Counted from the first letter of the stretch, positions 38,176 to 48,126 are shown. The stretch: 64,000 bases of DNA from Pseudoalteromonas phenolica (GCF_005876835.1 NZ_PPSW01000016.1:62001-126000); one strand, 5' to 3'. Notes: a model not told the origin generated them from the sequence alone. Numbers and translations: made by a program.

Positions 38176-38727
38176 ATGCAATTTGCCGACTTATATCAGC
38201 CAATCAGCGAAGATGTAGTGTCTAGAGCGAAGCAAATTAAGTTGCTTATTTGTGATATTGACGGCGTATTTTCTGACGGCCGTATTTACCTTGGCAATAA
38301 TGGCGAAGAATTAAAGGCATTCAACACCAAAGATGGATTTGGCATAAAAGCACTTATCAATGCAGGAGTTGAAGTTGCCGTGATCACCGGTCGCCATTCA
38401 CAGATTGTTCAGCAACGTATGACTAGCTTAACAGTAAAGCATATTTACCAAGGGCAAGAAGACAAGTTGCAAGCCTACGAAGAGCTAAAAGCCAACCTGA
38501 ACCTGACAGATGTCGAGATTGCTTATATTGGTGACGATGGTCCCGACCTACCAGTCATGGAGCAAGTAGGCTTTGCAGTGGCCGTAAATGATGCTCACCC
38601 TATCATTCGCAACCTTTCACACTACACGACTTTACTGCCCGGTGGATTTGGTGCTGTGAGAGAGTTAACTGATTTACTCATGCTGTGCCAGGGCCATACA
38701 CTCGGCACATCAGGAACAAGCGCATGA
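38176..38727 (+). CDS. kdsC: 3-deoxy-manno-octulosonate-8-phosphate phosphatase
   Basis: A 183-residue HAD-type phosphatase releasing Kdo from Kdo-8-phosphate. The nucleophile motif is CDIDGVFSDG, followed by VITGRHS and IGDDGPDLPVM. No large cap domain is present, as expected for KdsC. The start abuts the kdsD stop, and the stop overlaps lptC by four bases. Confidence 0.96.
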   Translation: MQFADLYQPISEDVVSRAKQIKLLICDIDGVFSDGRIYLGNNGEELKAFNTKDGFGIKALINAGVEVAVITGRHSQIVQQRMTSLTVKHIYQGQEDKLQAYEELKANLNLTDVEIAYIGDDGPDLPVMEQVGFAVAVNDAHPIIRNLSHYTTLLPGGFGAVRELTDLLMLCQGHTLGTSGTSA

Positions 38728-39278
38728 CGGTCAACCGCGTCATATTATTAATTATTTTTGCACTGACCATGTATTGGATATGGTCACCGTATTTTGATCA
38801 GCCTAAAAAGCAAAGTTCGACCGAAGAAGAAAGCATCGCCACGCCAGATTATGTTGCTACAGAATTAAAGCAAACTAAATATTCTGAAGCCGGTATGCGA
38901 AATTACTTAGTCGAAGCGAATAAAATGGAGCTTTATCAGCAGCTCGGATTTAGCCATTTTACATCGCCTACATTTACCCTGTTTAATGGCCCACAAAATT
39001 GGCAACTTTCGGCCAATGAAGCCACTTTATATGAAAATAATATGCTGATTTTAGAGGGAGATGTTAAAGCCCTAAATCTGACTGAAGGTGCTATGATAAG
39101 CCAAATCAGCGCAGACCATATTCAAGTAGATATAACTCAGCGCGCCATGCGCTCAGATCTACCCGTAGAAATTGTGGGCCCTCACTTAAATATAAAAGGG
39201 CAAGGCCTCAATGCCGACCTCAATACTGAGATTATTGAGCTCATTAACCATACGCGAACCATTTACTATGACCAATAA
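38724..39278 (+). CDS. lptC: LPS transport protein LptC
   Basis: A 184-residue bitopic inner-membrane protein that receives LPS from LptB2FG and passes it to LptA. One N-terminal helix (about 4-20) anchors a periplasmic beta-jellyroll. The ATG at 38724 overlaps the kdsC stop (ATGA) and is preferred to 38685, which lies inside kdsC and would add a non-hydrophobic leader. Confidence 0.93.
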   Translation: MTVNRVILLIIFALTMYWIWSPYFDQPKKQSSTEEESIATPDYVATELKQTKYSEAGMRNYLVEANKMELYQQLGFSHFTSPTFTLFNGPQNWQLSANEATLYENNMLILEGDVKALNLTEGAMISQISADHIQVDITQRAMRSDLPVEIVGPHLNIKGQGLNADLNTEIIELINHTRTIYYDQ

Positions 39279-39792
39279 ATTACTTCTTTCACTGCTACTA
39301 CTCGGCTTTTCTAATTTAACTTTGGCAGAAACAGCGTCTATGTCACAGGTATCAATTAAAGCAGGTAAGCAGCAAGCACAATTAAAGACAAACATTGGTA
39401 TCTTTGAAGAAAATGTTGAAATCATTCATGGCAACCGTGAAATTTATGCCGATAGATTAGAAGTACATCAGCGTGAAGAGCTCGGTGAGAACAAGCAGCT
39501 TTTAGTCGCAACAGGCAAACCAGCTCGCTTTATCGAAAAGCAACCGGATGGCACAGTACTCAGTGCCAGCGCAGAAGAAGTCAGGTATGACGTTGCCAAT
39601 AGACTACTCACCATCAAAGGCAAAGCTGAAATCAATCAAGCCGGTCAAGTTATCAAGGCTGAAGCTATTATTTATGATATCGAGAAGCAACTTATCAGTG
39701 CCGAGCAAAATGAACAAAACAAACAACGTGTACACACAATTTTAGTACCAGAGAAAAAAGCATCAAAGTCTAACCCTGAACAAGGTCAATGA
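39268..39792 (+). CDS. lptA: Periplasmic LPS bridge protein LptA
   Basis: A 174-residue periplasmic protein that polymerises into the bridge carrying LPS to LptDE. A signal peptide ([19 protein letters not shown]) is followed by an OstA-like beta-jellyroll (about 27-150) with [25 protein letters not shown]. The ATG at 39268 overlaps the end of lptC; the upstream 39211 start lies within lptC. Overlaps lptB by four bases. Confidence 0.94.
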   Translation: MTNKLLLSLLLLGFSNLTLAETASMSQVSIKAGKQQAQLKTNIGIFEENVEIIHGNREIYADRLEVHQREELGENKQLLVATGKPARFIEKQPDGTVLSASAEEVRYDVANRLLTIKGKAEINQAGQVIKAEAIIYDIEKQLISAEQNEQNKQRVHTILVPEKKASKSNPEQGQ

Positions 39793-40520
39793 GCATGAGT
39801 GTGTTAACTGCCACAGCCCTAGCAAAAAGCTATAAAGGCCGCCAAGTCGTAAAAAATGTCAGCCTAAGTGTGGAAGCAGGAAGCATTGTTGGTCTTCTCG
39901 GCCCTAATGGCGCAGGTAAAACCACCAGTTTTTACATGATCGTTGGTCTTGTGCCTAGCGATAAAGGCAAAGTCACTATAGATGATGAAGATATCACTTT
40001 GCTACCTATGCACAGTAGAGCACGCATGGGCATTGGTTATCTGCCTCAAGAGTCTTCAATCTTCAGAAAGTTGACTGTTTATCAAAACTTAATGGCTATT
40101 TTAGAGACCCGTAAAGACCTCAATAAAGTACAAAGAGAGCAAACTTTAGACGACTTACTGGATGAGTTTAATATTCAACATATTCGGGACAGTCAGGGCA
40201 TGGCTTTGTCAGGTGGTGAGCGTCGGCGAGTTGAAATTGCTCGCGCTTTAGCCGCAAACCCTAAATTTATTCTTTTAGATGAGCCTTTTGCTGGCGTTGA
40301 TCCGATTTCGGTGTTAGATATAAAGAAAATTGTTGAGCACTTAAAAAATCGCGGCATTGGTGTTCTTATTACAGATCACAATGTGAGAGAAACCCTTGAT
40401 GTTTGTGAGAAAGCTTATATTGTTTCACATGGTGAATTAATCGCGTCAGGTACGCCTGAATCAGTTTTAGCTGATCAAACCGTAAGAGACGTCTACCTAG
40501 GTGAACAATTCCGTCTATAG
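39789..40520 (+). CDS. lptB: LPS export ABC ATPase LptB
   Basis: A 243-residue ATPase of the LptB2FGC extractor. Walker A is [17 protein letters not shown], signature [16 protein letters not shown], Walker [14 protein letters not shown], and the switch His in [11 protein letters not shown]. RpoN follows after 47 bases, an order conserved in proteobacteria. Confidence 0.97.
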   Translation: MSMSVLTATALAKSYKGRQVVKNVSLSVEAGSIVGLLGPNGAGKTTSFYMIVGLVPSDKGKVTIDDEDITLLPMHSRARMGIGYLPQESSIFRKLTVYQNLMAILETRKDLNKVQREQTLDDLLDEFNIQHIRDSQGMALSGGERRRVEIARALAANPKFILLDEPFAGVDPISVLDIKKIVEHLKNRGIGVLITDHNVRETLDVCEKAYIVSHGELIASGTPESVLADQTVRDVYLGEQFRL

Positions 40521-40567
40521 TTAAAGCAAGACATAATCCAAATAACAAAAAGGATTGTTAGAAATAC

Positions 40568-42088
40568 ATGAGGCAATCGCTACAGCTGCGCATGGGGCAG
40601 CAACTAACCATGACACCACAATTGCAACAAGCCATTCGCTTGCTGCAATTGAGCACACTAGATCTACAGCAAGAGATCCAAGAAGCGCTGGATAGCAACC
40701 CTTTACTCGAAGTGGATGAATCGGAATTAGAGCCGAGTGCTGATGGCAATGATTCAGACAAAGCAACCAAAGACACTGATTCTAAAGAGCAACTCTCTAA
40801 TTCTGCTGATGATGGTCACGGTGATGAACCGACCAGCGATTACGAACTCGATAGCGATGCAGCGCTGAGTAAAGACACTGTCAGTGACGATCTCGCGATG
40901 GATGTGACATGGGACGAGTACATGAGTGCAGCACCGAGCACCAGTAGCGGCCCAATGCCTGAAGACGAAACCATTTATCAGGGCGAAACCACAGAAACAT
41001 TACACGAATATTTAATGTGGCAATTAGAACTCACCCCATTCAGCCCAACCGATAAAGCCATTGCCGTTGCCATTGTTGAAGCCGTTGATGATGCAGGTTT
41101 ACTTACTATTAGCACTGAAGAGCTCCTAGAAAGTATTAATGAAGGTAATGACGAAGAGCTAATTGAACTCGACGAAGTTGAGGCTGTCTTAAAGCGTATT
41201 CAACTCTTTGACCCTGTAGGAATTGCAGCTCGTTCATTACAAGAATGTTTATGTATTCAACTCAATCAGTTTGATGCTGGTACAGCATTCATTGCCGAAA
41301 CAAAAATGGTGTTAAGCGAGCACATTGATCTACTTGCTAGCCGCGATTATCGCACCATCATGAAAAAGACCAAGCTCAAAGAGCCTGAGTTAAAAGAAGT
41401 GATGACACTCATTCACAGCCTTAACCCAAAACCTGCCGCCAGCATTATTCGTGAAGAATCTGAGTACGTTATTCCTGATGTGTCGGTGAAAAAAGTAAAA
41501 GGTCGCTGGGTTGTTGAGCTAAATCCTGAATGTATGCCTAAAATAAGGGTAAATGATCATTATGCGGCAATGTCACGCTCAGTGAAATCAAGCACAGACA
41601 GCCAATTCATTCGCTCTCATTTACAAGAAGCAAAGTGGTTTATCAAGAGCTTAGAAAGCCGTAATGACACTTTAATGAAAGTTACTAATTGCATTGTGCA
41701 ACAACAACAGGCATTCTTTGAACATGGACCTGAGGCAATGAAGCCTATGGTTTTGAATGATGTTGCTGAGATGGTCGAGATGCACGAGTCTACCATTTCT
41801 CGTGTCACCACTCAGAAGTACATGCATACACCCCGTGGCATTTTTGAGTTGAAGTACTTCTTCTCAAGTCACGTAAGCACTGAAAACGGAGGTGAATGCT
41901 CATCGACTGCGATTAGAGCATTGATCAAAAAGCTAATTGCTGCAGAAAATACAGCTAAGCCATTGAGCGACAGCAAAATTGCAGATATATTGGCAGAACA
42001 GGGAATCAAAGTGGCACGTCGTACAATTGCAAAATACCGCGAGTCACTCTCTATTCCACCGTCAAATCAGCGTAAGAGCTTGATTTAA
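40568..42088 (+). CDS. rpoN: RNA polymerase sigma-54 factor
   Basis: A 506-residue sigma factor for -24/-12 promoters that require enhancer-binding activators. Region I (1-50) is the Gln/Leu-rich activator-responsive part ([19 protein letters not shown]). Region II (about 55-135) is very acidic. Region III includes the core-binding part, an HTH ([21 protein letters not shown]) and the RpoN box ([12 protein letters not shown]). Likely upstream of the hpf-ptsN-rapZ-npr group as in E. coli. Confidence 0.97.
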   Translation: MRQSLQLRMGQQLTMTPQLQQAIRLLQLSTLDLQQEIQEALDSNPLLEVDESELEPSADGNDSDKATKDTDSKEQLSNSADDGHGDEPTSDYELDSDAALSKDTVSDDLAMDVTWDEYMSAAPSTSSGPMPEDETIYQGETTETLHEYLMWQLELTPFSPTDKAIAVAIVEAVDDAGLLTISTEELLESINEGNDEELIELDEVEAVLKRIQLFDPVGIAARSLQECLCIQLNQFDAGTAFIAETKMVLSEHIDLLASRDYRTIMKKTKLKEPELKEVMTLIHSLNPKPAASIIREESEYVIPDVSVKKVKGRWVVELNPECMPKIRVNDHYAAMSRSVKSSTDSQFIRSHLQEAKWFIKSLESRNDTLMKVTNCIVQQQQAFFEHGPEAMKPMVLNDVAEMVEMHESTISRVTTQKYMHTPRGIFELKYFFSSHVSTENGGECSSTAIRALIKKLIAAENTAKPLSDSKIADILAEQGIKVARRTIAKYRESLSIPPSNQRKSLI

Positions 42089-42116
42089 GACGTAAACCAA
42101 GAGAAGGAAAATGCTT

Positions 42117-42404
42117 ATGCAACTAAATTTAACTGGTCGTCACGTAGAAATTACAGATTCATTAAGAGACTATGTAAACACGAAGTTTGCAAAGCTAGAA
42201 AGGCATTTTGATCACATTAACAACGTTCACGTGATCTTAGATGTTGAGAAGCTGGTACAAAAAGCAGAAGCGACCGTTCATTTAAGTGGCGGTGAAATTT
42301 TCGCTTCAGATGAACACTCTGATATGTACGCAGCCATTGATAAACTCGTTGATAAACTCGATCGCCAAGTTATCAAGCACAAAGAGAAATTAACTCGACA
42401 CTAA
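42117..42404 (+). CDS. hpf: Ribosome hibernation promoting factor (short form)
   Basis: A 95-residue protein that binds the 30S decoding region and promotes 100S ribosome dimers in stationary phase. MQLNLTGRHVEITDSLRDYVNTKFAKLERHFDH is typical. It lacks the long C-terminal domain. The ATG at 42117 is eight bases after AAGGA and is preferred to 42111. Confidence 0.94.
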   Translation: MQLNLTGRHVEITDSLRDYVNTKFAKLERHFDHINNVHVILDVEKLVQKAEATVHLSGGEIFASDEHSDMYAAIDKLVDKLDRQVIKHKEKLTRH

Positions 42405-42406
42405 CC

Positions 42407-42859
42407 ATGAAACTTAGCTCGATTATCAACAAGGACTGCACTAAAGCTGCGGTCCTTTTTAATAGCAAAAAACGTGCGCTAGAGTACATTAGTGAATTAG
42501 CGAGCGAACACCTTCCAAAACATAACGCCCACGAAATATTAGATGCATTCCTAACACGAGAAAAGTTAGGCAGTACAGGCATAGGCAAAGGTATTGCTAT
42601 TCCTCATGGCCGCATAGCGGGCATCGATACTATTTTTGCTATTTTAGTGACAAATCAAAGCGGTATTGATTTTGACGCAATAGACAACCGACCTGTCGAT
42701 ATTCTCTTGGCAATGCTTGTACCTGAAGGTAATAATGCAGAACATCTAAAGACCTTAGCTGCAATTGCTGATAAACTAAACAACAAAGAGTTTTGTAAGC
42801 AGCTTCGTCATGCAAAAGACGATGACGCACTCTATCAACTTATTGCACTTCAAGATTAA
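42407..42859 (+). CDS. ptsN: Nitrogen-PTS EIIA component
   Basis: A 150-residue PTS EIIA-Ntr phosphocarrier that controls potassium and other targets by its phosphorylation state. The predicted phospho-site is His67 in GIAIPHGRI. It lies two bases after hpf and 17 before rapZ. Confidence 0.95.
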   Translation: MKLSSIINKDCTKAAVLFNSKKRALEYISELASEHLPKHNAHEILDAFLTREKLGSTGIGKGIAIPHGRIAGIDTIFAILVTNQSGIDFDAIDNRPVDILLAMLVPEGNNAEHLKTLAAIADKLNNKEFCKQLRHAKDDDALYQLIALQD

Positions 42860-42876
42860 TTAACAGAGAGGAATCC

Positions 42877-43725
42877 ATGGAACTGATCATCATTAGTGGT
42901 CGCTCAGGGTCAGGCAAATCCGTTGCCTTAAGGGTATTGGAAGACCTAGGTTATTATTGTGTTGATAACATTCCAGTTAATCTCCTTCCCTCTTTGGTTA
43001 GAAGTGTTTCTGATAACTATGACAAAATAGCCGTCAGTATCGATGTTCGTAACCTGCCAAAAGAGCAACAAGAATTTAATGATATTCTTGAATACTTACC
43101 AGGCTTTGCCAATCCAACGCTGTTCTATTTAGATAGTGATGACCAAGCACTGATCAAACGCTTTTCAGAAACACGCCGATTGCATCCGCTTTCTTTAAAT
43201 AACCTGCCGCTTGATTTAGCAATTAAAGAAGAAAAAAAATTACTCGATGTGTTAATCACACGAGCAGATGTGCTGCTCGATACGACAGATTTAAGTGTAC
43301 ACCAGCTAGCAGAAACCATTCGAGAGCAGATCCTTGGCAAAAAAGATAAGCAACTTATCATTACTTTCTTATCTTTTGGTTTTAAACATGGGATCCCTAA
43401 ACAAGCCGATTATGTATTTGATGCGCGCTTTTTACCAAACCCGCATTGGGAGCCTGAACTAAAACCACTGACAGGTTTAGATCAACCAGTTAAAGATTAT
43501 CTGGCAAGCCACAGCATAGTGCAAAAGTTCACGTGGCAGATCCAAACCTTTGTTCAGACTTGGTTACCTCATCTAGAGCGCAATAATCGCAGCTATTTAA
43601 CCATTGCAATTGGTTGTACTGGCGGACAACACCGCTCTGTTTACCTAGCACAAACCATTGGTGAAAGCTTTGCTAAAACTCATAACAATGTGCAAATACG
43701 TCACCGCGAACAAGACGTAGACTAA
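42877..43725 (+). CDS. rapZ: RNase adapter protein RapZ
   Basis: A 282-residue P-loop protein. In enterics RapZ binds GlmZ-type sRNA and controls amino-sugar synthesis. Walker A is GRSGSGKS at 8-15. The C-terminal RNA-binding region includes LSFGFKHGIPKQADYVFDARFLPNPHW and IGCTGGQHRSVYL. Whether GlmZ exists here is unknown. Confidence 0.95.
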   Translation: MELIIISGRSGSGKSVALRVLEDLGYYCVDNIPVNLLPSLVRSVSDNYDKIAVSIDVRNLPKEQQEFNDILEYLPGFANPTLFYLDSDDQALIKRFSETRRLHPLSLNNLPLDLAIKEEKKLLDVLITRADVLLDTTDLSVHQLAETIREQILGKKDKQLIITFLSFGFKHGIPKQADYVFDARFLPNPHWEPELKPLTGLDQPVKDYLASHSIVQKFTWQIQTFVQTWLPHLERNNRSYLTIAIGCTGGQHRSVYLAQTIGESFAKTHNNVQIRHREQDVD

Positions 43726-43728
43726 AGC

Positions 43729-44004
43729 ATGGTTAAGGCAGAAGATACTTTTCTAATCCAAAACAAGTGTGGTCTGCATGCACGCGCAGCCACAGTACTT
43801 GCACAATTAGCCCAACAGTTTGATGCGCAGATCACCCTTTACCAAGATGACAAAGAAGCTCCTGGTGATAGTGTACTCGCTTTGCTCATGCTTGAAAGCA
43901 GTCATGGTAAGCAGCTTCGAGTTTGCTGTGAAGGTCCAGATGCCCAGCCTGCACTCACCGCCATTGGCGAGTTAATTGCACAAAAATTTCATGAAGATGA
44001 GTAA
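43729..44004 (+). CDS. npr: Nitrogen-PTS phosphocarrier NPr
   Basis: A 91-residue HPr-like protein that passes phosphate from EI-Ntr to PtsN. The phospho-site His17 is in KCGLHARAA. It follows rapZ by three bases. The EI-Ntr gene (ptsP) is not in the window. Confidence 0.94.
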   Translation: MVKAEDTFLIQNKCGLHARAATVLAQLAQQFDAQITLYQDDKEAPGDSVLALLMLESSHGKQLRVCCEGPDAQPALTAIGELIAQKFHEDE

Positions 44005-44122
44005 TCAAGCACTTGGTAACTCTGCAAAAATTACGTTAAACTTAAGGCACTCTTTTTAGGCGCCCACAGTAACTGCCTAAACCTTTATTCTCGGTGCACA
44101 CCACCTAATAAATGGATTGCCT

Positions 44123-45481
44123 ATGCCAGAAGCCTTAGAACAAGACTATACGTTGCAACAATTACAACAAGTAACACACGCAATAAACAATGGTCAGTTT
44201 GTTCAGGTTAGGCGTATTCTGGCTGAAACTCCCCCCTGCGACACCGCATTACTACTTGAATCTTCCCCGCACAAAGTGCGTACACAGCTATGGCAATTAG
44301 TTGACCCTGATATTCAAGGTGATGTACTCGAAGAGCTATCTGAAGACGTTCGTATTGGTATTATCAACCAAATGGATCCAGAGCTCATTGCAGCCGCTAC
44401 TGAGGATATGGATGACGATGACTTAGGTGAAGTTCTAAGAAGCTTACCTGAAGAGGTCTACCAAGACGTTGTCGGAGCAATGGACGCCCAAGATAGGGCA
44501 AGGGCAACCCAAGCGCTTTCTTATCAAGAGCGCTCTGCGGGTGCATTAATGAGCACAGATACGGTCACCATTAGGCCTGATGTGACGCTCGACGTGGTAC
44601 TGCGTTATTTACGCCTACGAGGCAAGTTACCCGATGGCACCGACGATTTATATGTCGTCGATAAAGAAAACCAGTTTATCGGGGCGCTGCCTGTCGCAAC
44701 CCTTTTAACGAACTCACCCGATAAAGTGGTTGCAGAACTCATGGATGATGAGAAAGAAACTATTCCCGTTTCAATGGATGAAAGTGACGTGGCGCAACTC
44801 TTCGAACGTCATAACTGGATTTCAGCAGCGGTTGTTGATGATAACTTACAACTGCTTGGTCGAATCACCATTGATGACATCGTAGACGTTATTCGTGAAG
44901 ACGCTGAACACAGCTTGTTAAGCATGGCGGGTCTAGATGATGAAGAAGATACCTTCGCACCGGTTTTGAAAAGTAGCCAGCGCCGCTCTATCTGGCTTGG
45001 CATTAACCTTTTAACGGCTTTGCTTGCCGCCTTTGTCGCCAGCTTTTTCGAAAGTACCCTAGATATACTCCCTATTTTAGCGGTGCTTAATGGCATTGTA
45101 CCTAGTATGGGTGGGGTGGCTGGTAGCCAAACCCTAACTTTAGTTATTCGTGGTATTGCCCTTGGCCATATCAACAACACCAACCAGAAGTTCTTGCTTG
45201 GTAAAGAGCTCGCCATCGGGGCATTAAATGGGGTGCTTTGGTCTCTGTTAATCGCAGGTGTTGTTGCCATATGGCAGTGGGATTTCGTACTCGGTGGCGT
45301 GATCGCCTTTGCTATGTTCATGAACTTACTTGCAGCCGGTATAGCCGGTGCCAGTATCCCCATCATCTTAAAGCGTATGAACATAGATCCAGCCCTTGCG
45401 GGCAGTGTGGTACTCACCACAGTCACAGATATTGTGGGTATTTTTGCCTTCTTAGGCACAGCGACCTGGTTCTTAGTTTAG
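44123..45481 (+). CDS. mgtE: MgtE-type magnesium transporter
   Basis: A 452-residue magnesium channel. It has an N-terminal helical domain (about 20-130), two CBS domains that gate the pore by sensing cytoplasmic Mg2+ (about 135-260), and five transmembrane helices (about 285-450) with PSMGGVAGSQTLTLVIRG and AGAAIPI-like GIAGASIPIILKRM. The ATG at 44123 is used; TTG 44117 is a possible alternative. A terminator follows. Confidence 0.95.
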   Translation: MPEALEQDYTLQQLQQVTHAINNGQFVQVRRILAETPPCDTALLLESSPHKVRTQLWQLVDPDIQGDVLEELSEDVRIGIINQMDPELIAAATEDMDDDDLGEVLRSLPEEVYQDVVGAMDAQDRARATQALSYQERSAGALMSTDTVTIRPDVTLDVVLRYLRLRGKLPDGTDDLYVVDKENQFIGALPVATLLTNSPDKVVAELMDDEKETIPVSMDESDVAQLFERHNWISAAVVDDNLQLLGRITIDDIVDVIREDAEHSLLSMAGLDDEEDTFAPVLKSSQRRSIWLGINLLTALLAAFVASFFESTLDILPILAVLNGIVPSMGGVAGSQTLTLVIRGIALGHINNTNQKFLLGKELAIGALNGVLWSLLIAGVVAIWQWDFVLGGVIAFAMFMNLLAAGIAGASIPIILKRMNIDPALAGSVVLTTVTDIVGIFAFLGTATWFLV

Positions 45482-45495
45482 CCCACTCCAAACAC

Positions 45496-45528
45496 AAAAA
45501 AGCCCGCTCAATGTCGCGGGCTTTTACT
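45496..45528. terminator. Terminator between mgtE and pmbA
   Basis: AAAAGCCCGC pairs with GCGGGCTTTT around an eight-base loop between the two convergent genes. Confidence 0.92.
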
Positions 45529-45539
45529 TTAATTAAGGC

Positions 45540-46889
45540 CTATTCACCTGCGATCTGCATTGACTCAATTAATATCGACCCCGTTTGCACACTGCCACGC
45601 GCTTCGATATCTCCACCAATGGCCTGCACATTCATGAACATGTCTTTTAGATTGCCAGCAATGGTGATCTCACTTACTGGATATTGGATCTCGCCCTGCT
45701 CAACCCAAAAACCTGCTGCGCCTCGAGAATAATCTCCCGTTACTGTATTCACACCTTGACCCATTAGCTCAGTGACTAATAATCCGGTGCCCATTTCTTT
45801 AAGCACAGCTTTCAGGTCATCATGGGTTTGTTGCACTAACCAATTATGAATACCGCCAGCATGGCCTGTGGCTGTCATACCCATTTTTCTTGCCGCATAA
45901 CTTGCAAGTAAATAGGTTTGCAATTCACCACCGTGAATGATTTCACGATCCAGCGTTTTTACCCCTTCACTATCAAATGGGCTAGACGCTAATCCTTTCA
46001 ATAAATGTGGGCGCTCTGACACATTTACTTTGTCACTAAAAATTTGCTTACCCAAAGAGTCTAACAAGAAGCTCGACTTGCGATATAACGCACCACCACC
46101 GATTGCTGAAACCAAATGCCCAAACAAACTATTCGCAATATCCGCTCGAAACACCACAGGCGTCTTCATGGTGGTAATTTTTCTACTGTTCAAACGAGCA
46201 ATGGTTGACTCAGCGGCTTCAAGGCCGACCGATTGTGCCGATCTTAAACCAGATTGCTCACGACTGAGAGTATAAGCATGATCGCGCTGCATTTGCTCGC
46301 CATCTTGACCAATCACCATAGTGCTTAAGCTATGACGTGTTCTCGGGAAGCCCGCCAAAAAACCGTGGGTATTACCATAAACTCGTAAACCTTCATGACT
46401 AGAGAAACTCGCACCATCTGAGTTAACAATACGCTCATCAAACTCTAATGCCGCTTTTTCAGCTTCAATACACAGCTCAACACCCTGCTCTGGCGTTACT
46501 TCCCAAGGGTGATATAAGTCTAAATCTGGCGGAGACATCTCAAGCAGCGCTTTATCAGCTACGCCATTACAAGGGTCATCCGAAGTAAACTTCGCAATAT
46601 CAATGGCTTTTTCAACCACAGAGCGAAGCGCTTTAGGGCTCAAATCAGCGGTAGATGCAGAGCCTTTATGATTGCCCACATAAACACTGATCCCCAAGCC
46701 GCCATCTTGGTTAAACTCAATGGTCTCAACCTCACCCATACGCGTACTCACAGACAAGCCTGAAGTACTCGACATTGCGGCTTCTGCTGCTGTTGCACCA
46801 AGTTTTGTTGCGTGGGACAACGCCTCTGATACGGCCTGTTTGACTTCATCTATTTGAGTAAAAATCGCACTTTGCTGTTCAGATTTCAT
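45540..46889 (-). CDS. pmbA: TldD/PmbA-family metallopeptidase subunit
   Basis: A 449-residue protein (TldE) that pairs with TldD to form a protease that degrades unfolded peptides and matures microcin-like peptides. Clear parts are GLSVSTRMGEVETIEFNQDGGLGISVYVG and the C-terminal GAAGFWVEQGEIQYPVSEITIAGNLKDMF. PmbA itself lacks TldD's zinc motif. The start at ATG 46889 is used; GTG 46910 would add seven residues. tldD is not in the window. Confidence 0.95.
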   Translation of the reverse strand: MKSEQQSAIFTQIDEVKQAVSEALSHATKLGATAAEAAMSSTSGLSVSTRMGEVETIEFNQDGGLGISVYVGNHKGSASTADLSPKALRSVVEKAIDIAKFTSDDPCNGVADKALLEMSPPDLDLYHPWEVTPEQGVELCIEAEKAALEFDERIVNSDGASFSSHEGLRVYGNTHGFLAGFPRTRHSLSTMVIGQDGEQMQRDHAYTLSREQSGLRSAQSVGLEAAESTIARLNSRKITTMKTPVVFRADIANSLFGHLVSAIGGGALYRKSSFLLDSLGKQIFSDKVNVSERPHLLKGLASSPFDSEGVKTLDREIIHGGELQTYLLASYAARKMGMTATGHAGGIHNWLVQQTHDDLKAVLKEMGTGLLVTELMGQGVNTVTGDYSRGAAGFWVEQGEIQYPVSEITIAGNLKDMFMNVQAIGGDIEARGSVQTGSILIESMQIAGE

Positions 46890-47019
46890 AGTTATGCTCT
46901 CTAAAAACACCTTTAATATCTAAATGCTAACACACATATTCGACTTCGCCTTATCAAGGCACAGCATTTATGACGTATAATTGTTATAATCCGCAAAATT
47001 TTTATAGAAACTCCGCACC

Positions 47020-47541
47020 ATGGCTAAGAAAAAGAAACCCGTTATTGAAGAAGAAATTATTTACGTTTCAAAAAGCGAGCTAAAACGCGACGCACAGCAG
47101 TACCAACAACTAGCTATCGATTTAGCAGCTATGAGTAAAAAGCAGCGTGATAAGTTACCGCTAAGCGATGACCTTATAGAAGCCATGGTTGTTGCTGACA
47201 AAATCAGAGCTAAATCTGAAGCGTATCGCCGTCATATTAACTACATCAGTAAAACACTCCGCCTCACAGACAATGTCGCCGACATTGAAGCTGCGATTGA
47301 GTTAATGCTGAACAAAAACAATCAAGCCGATGTTTTACTTAACAAGATTGAATCAACCAGAACTGAGTTAATCAATAATGGTGACAGCTTAATTAACGCT
47401 CTTTTAGAACAGTACCCGTCGCTGGAAAGACAAAAACTTCGCCAATTAGTTCGCCAAGCAGCGAAAGAAGCCAAAGCCGAAAAGCCAGCAAAAGGCCATA
47501 AAGATCTATTTCAGTATCTTAAAGAAGTCATGATGCCTTAA
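47020..47541 (+). CDS. darP: Ribosome-associated protein DarP/YjgA
   Basis: A 173-residue DUF615 protein involved in late 50S assembly. It is highly charged and mostly helical; KSELKRDAQQYQQLAIDLAAMSKKQRDKLPLSDDL and LRQLVRQAAKEAK are typical. Divergent from pmbA, the same arrangement as in many gammaproteobacteria. Confidence 0.93.
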   Translation: MAKKKKPVIEEEIIYVSKSELKRDAQQYQQLAIDLAAMSKKQRDKLPLSDDLIEAMVVADKIRAKSEAYRRHINYISKTLRLTDNVADIEAAIELMLNKNNQADVLLNKIESTRTELINNGDSLINALLEQYPSLERQKLRQLVRQAAKEAKAEKPAKGHKDLFQYLKEVMMP

Positions 47542-47655
47542 TCTCTGAGTGTGCTTGCTGCGGTTGAACAGTTAGCCGCAGTTTCTCCCCTCTTTAAAAA
47601 ATGATTCTTTATTAAGCAATTGAACAAGATAAGTAGATTTTTTCGACTTTAAGTG

Positions 47656-47684
47656 GTGACAAGCCTTATAAAAATTTTTATACT
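47656..47684 (+). promoter_or_regulatory. Stable-RNA-like promoter of the tRNA-Ile2 locus
   Basis: GTGACA (47656-47661) and TATACT (47679-47684) are 17 bases apart and are followed by a GC-rich GCCTGCGC discriminator, as in growth-regulated tRNA promoters. Transcription would start near 47691, about 180 bases before the intact tRNA and about 40 before the truncated copy. Confidence 0.65.
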
Positions 47685-47729
47685 GCCTGCGCTTTTTACG
47701 ATTCCATTCGGTTTCAAGCACTTCTAAAT

Positions 47730-47749
47730 GGCCCTATAGCTCAGTTGGG
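47730..47749 (+). pseudogene. 5' fragment of tRNA-Ile2
   Basis: This 19-20-base stretch, GGCCCTATAGCTCAGTTGG, is identical to the 5' end of the intact tRNA at 47872 and is preceded by the same TAAAT/CAAAT-like context. It stops at the D-loop GG, then runs into a GTTTTCTTTT-GAA-AAAAGAAAAC hairpin and about 100 bases of non-tRNA sequence. It cannot fold as a tRNA. Confidence 0.8.
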
Positions 47750-47871
47750 TTTTCTTTTGAAAAAAGAAAACGTCGAGGAAGCGAAGGGATATTAGCGAAG
47801 CGACCCTAAGCGTTCATTCCGAGACCGGAAAACAGCTTCAGGACGAAATACAAAAAGCAAAAATTTCAAAT
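47750..47871 (+). other. Intervening sequence between tRNA fragment and tRNA-Ile2
   Basis: About 120 bases separate the tRNA fragment from the intact gene. The stretch starts with a perfect 10-bp hairpin and continues with GCGAAG-rich imperfect repeats (AGGAAGCGAAGGG, AGCGAAGCGACCC). No open frame was seen. Including the duplicated tRNA start, the segment behaves like an insertion bounded by direct repeats of about 23 bases. Confidence 0.55.
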
Positions 47872-47948
47872 GGCCCTATAGCTCAGTTGGTTAGAGCACA
47901 CGACTCATAATCGTTAGGTCCCTGGTTCGAGTCCAGGTGGGGCCACCA
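47872..47948 (+). tRNA. tRNA-Ile2 (CAT anticodon, lysidine-type)
   Basis: An intact 77-base cloverleaf with encoded CCA. The anticodon is CAT, within ACGACTCATAATCGT. The acceptor GGCCCTA/TGGGGCC and the ACGAC/ATCGT stem resemble E. coli ileX/ileY rather than elongator or initiator tRNA-Met, so this should be modified by TilS to read ATA. The T arm is CCTGGTTCGAGTCCAGG. Confidence 0.88.
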
Positions 47949-48126
47949 TTTACTCCAAAATTCATACTTCATTCAAATTCATCTTTTTATAATCAAAGCT
48001 TTTTAAACTCATTACTCATATTACAATATACATGTTTTTAATGGCTTAAAGTCTAGCATCTAGGCCTTAGCTCATTTCTAACTCTATGCGTTTATTTTAA
48101 CCAGAACATCAAGTCGAGAACATTAC

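Noticed and set aside
44809..45459. A 216-codon minus-strand frame inside mgtE
   Set aside because: It is an antisense shadow; mgtE has clear CBS domains and membrane helices on the plus strand.
47872..47948. tRNA-Met by its CAT anticodon
   Set aside because: The acceptor and anticodon stems resemble the lysidine-type tRNA-Ile2 (ileX) and not elongator or initiator tRNA-Met.
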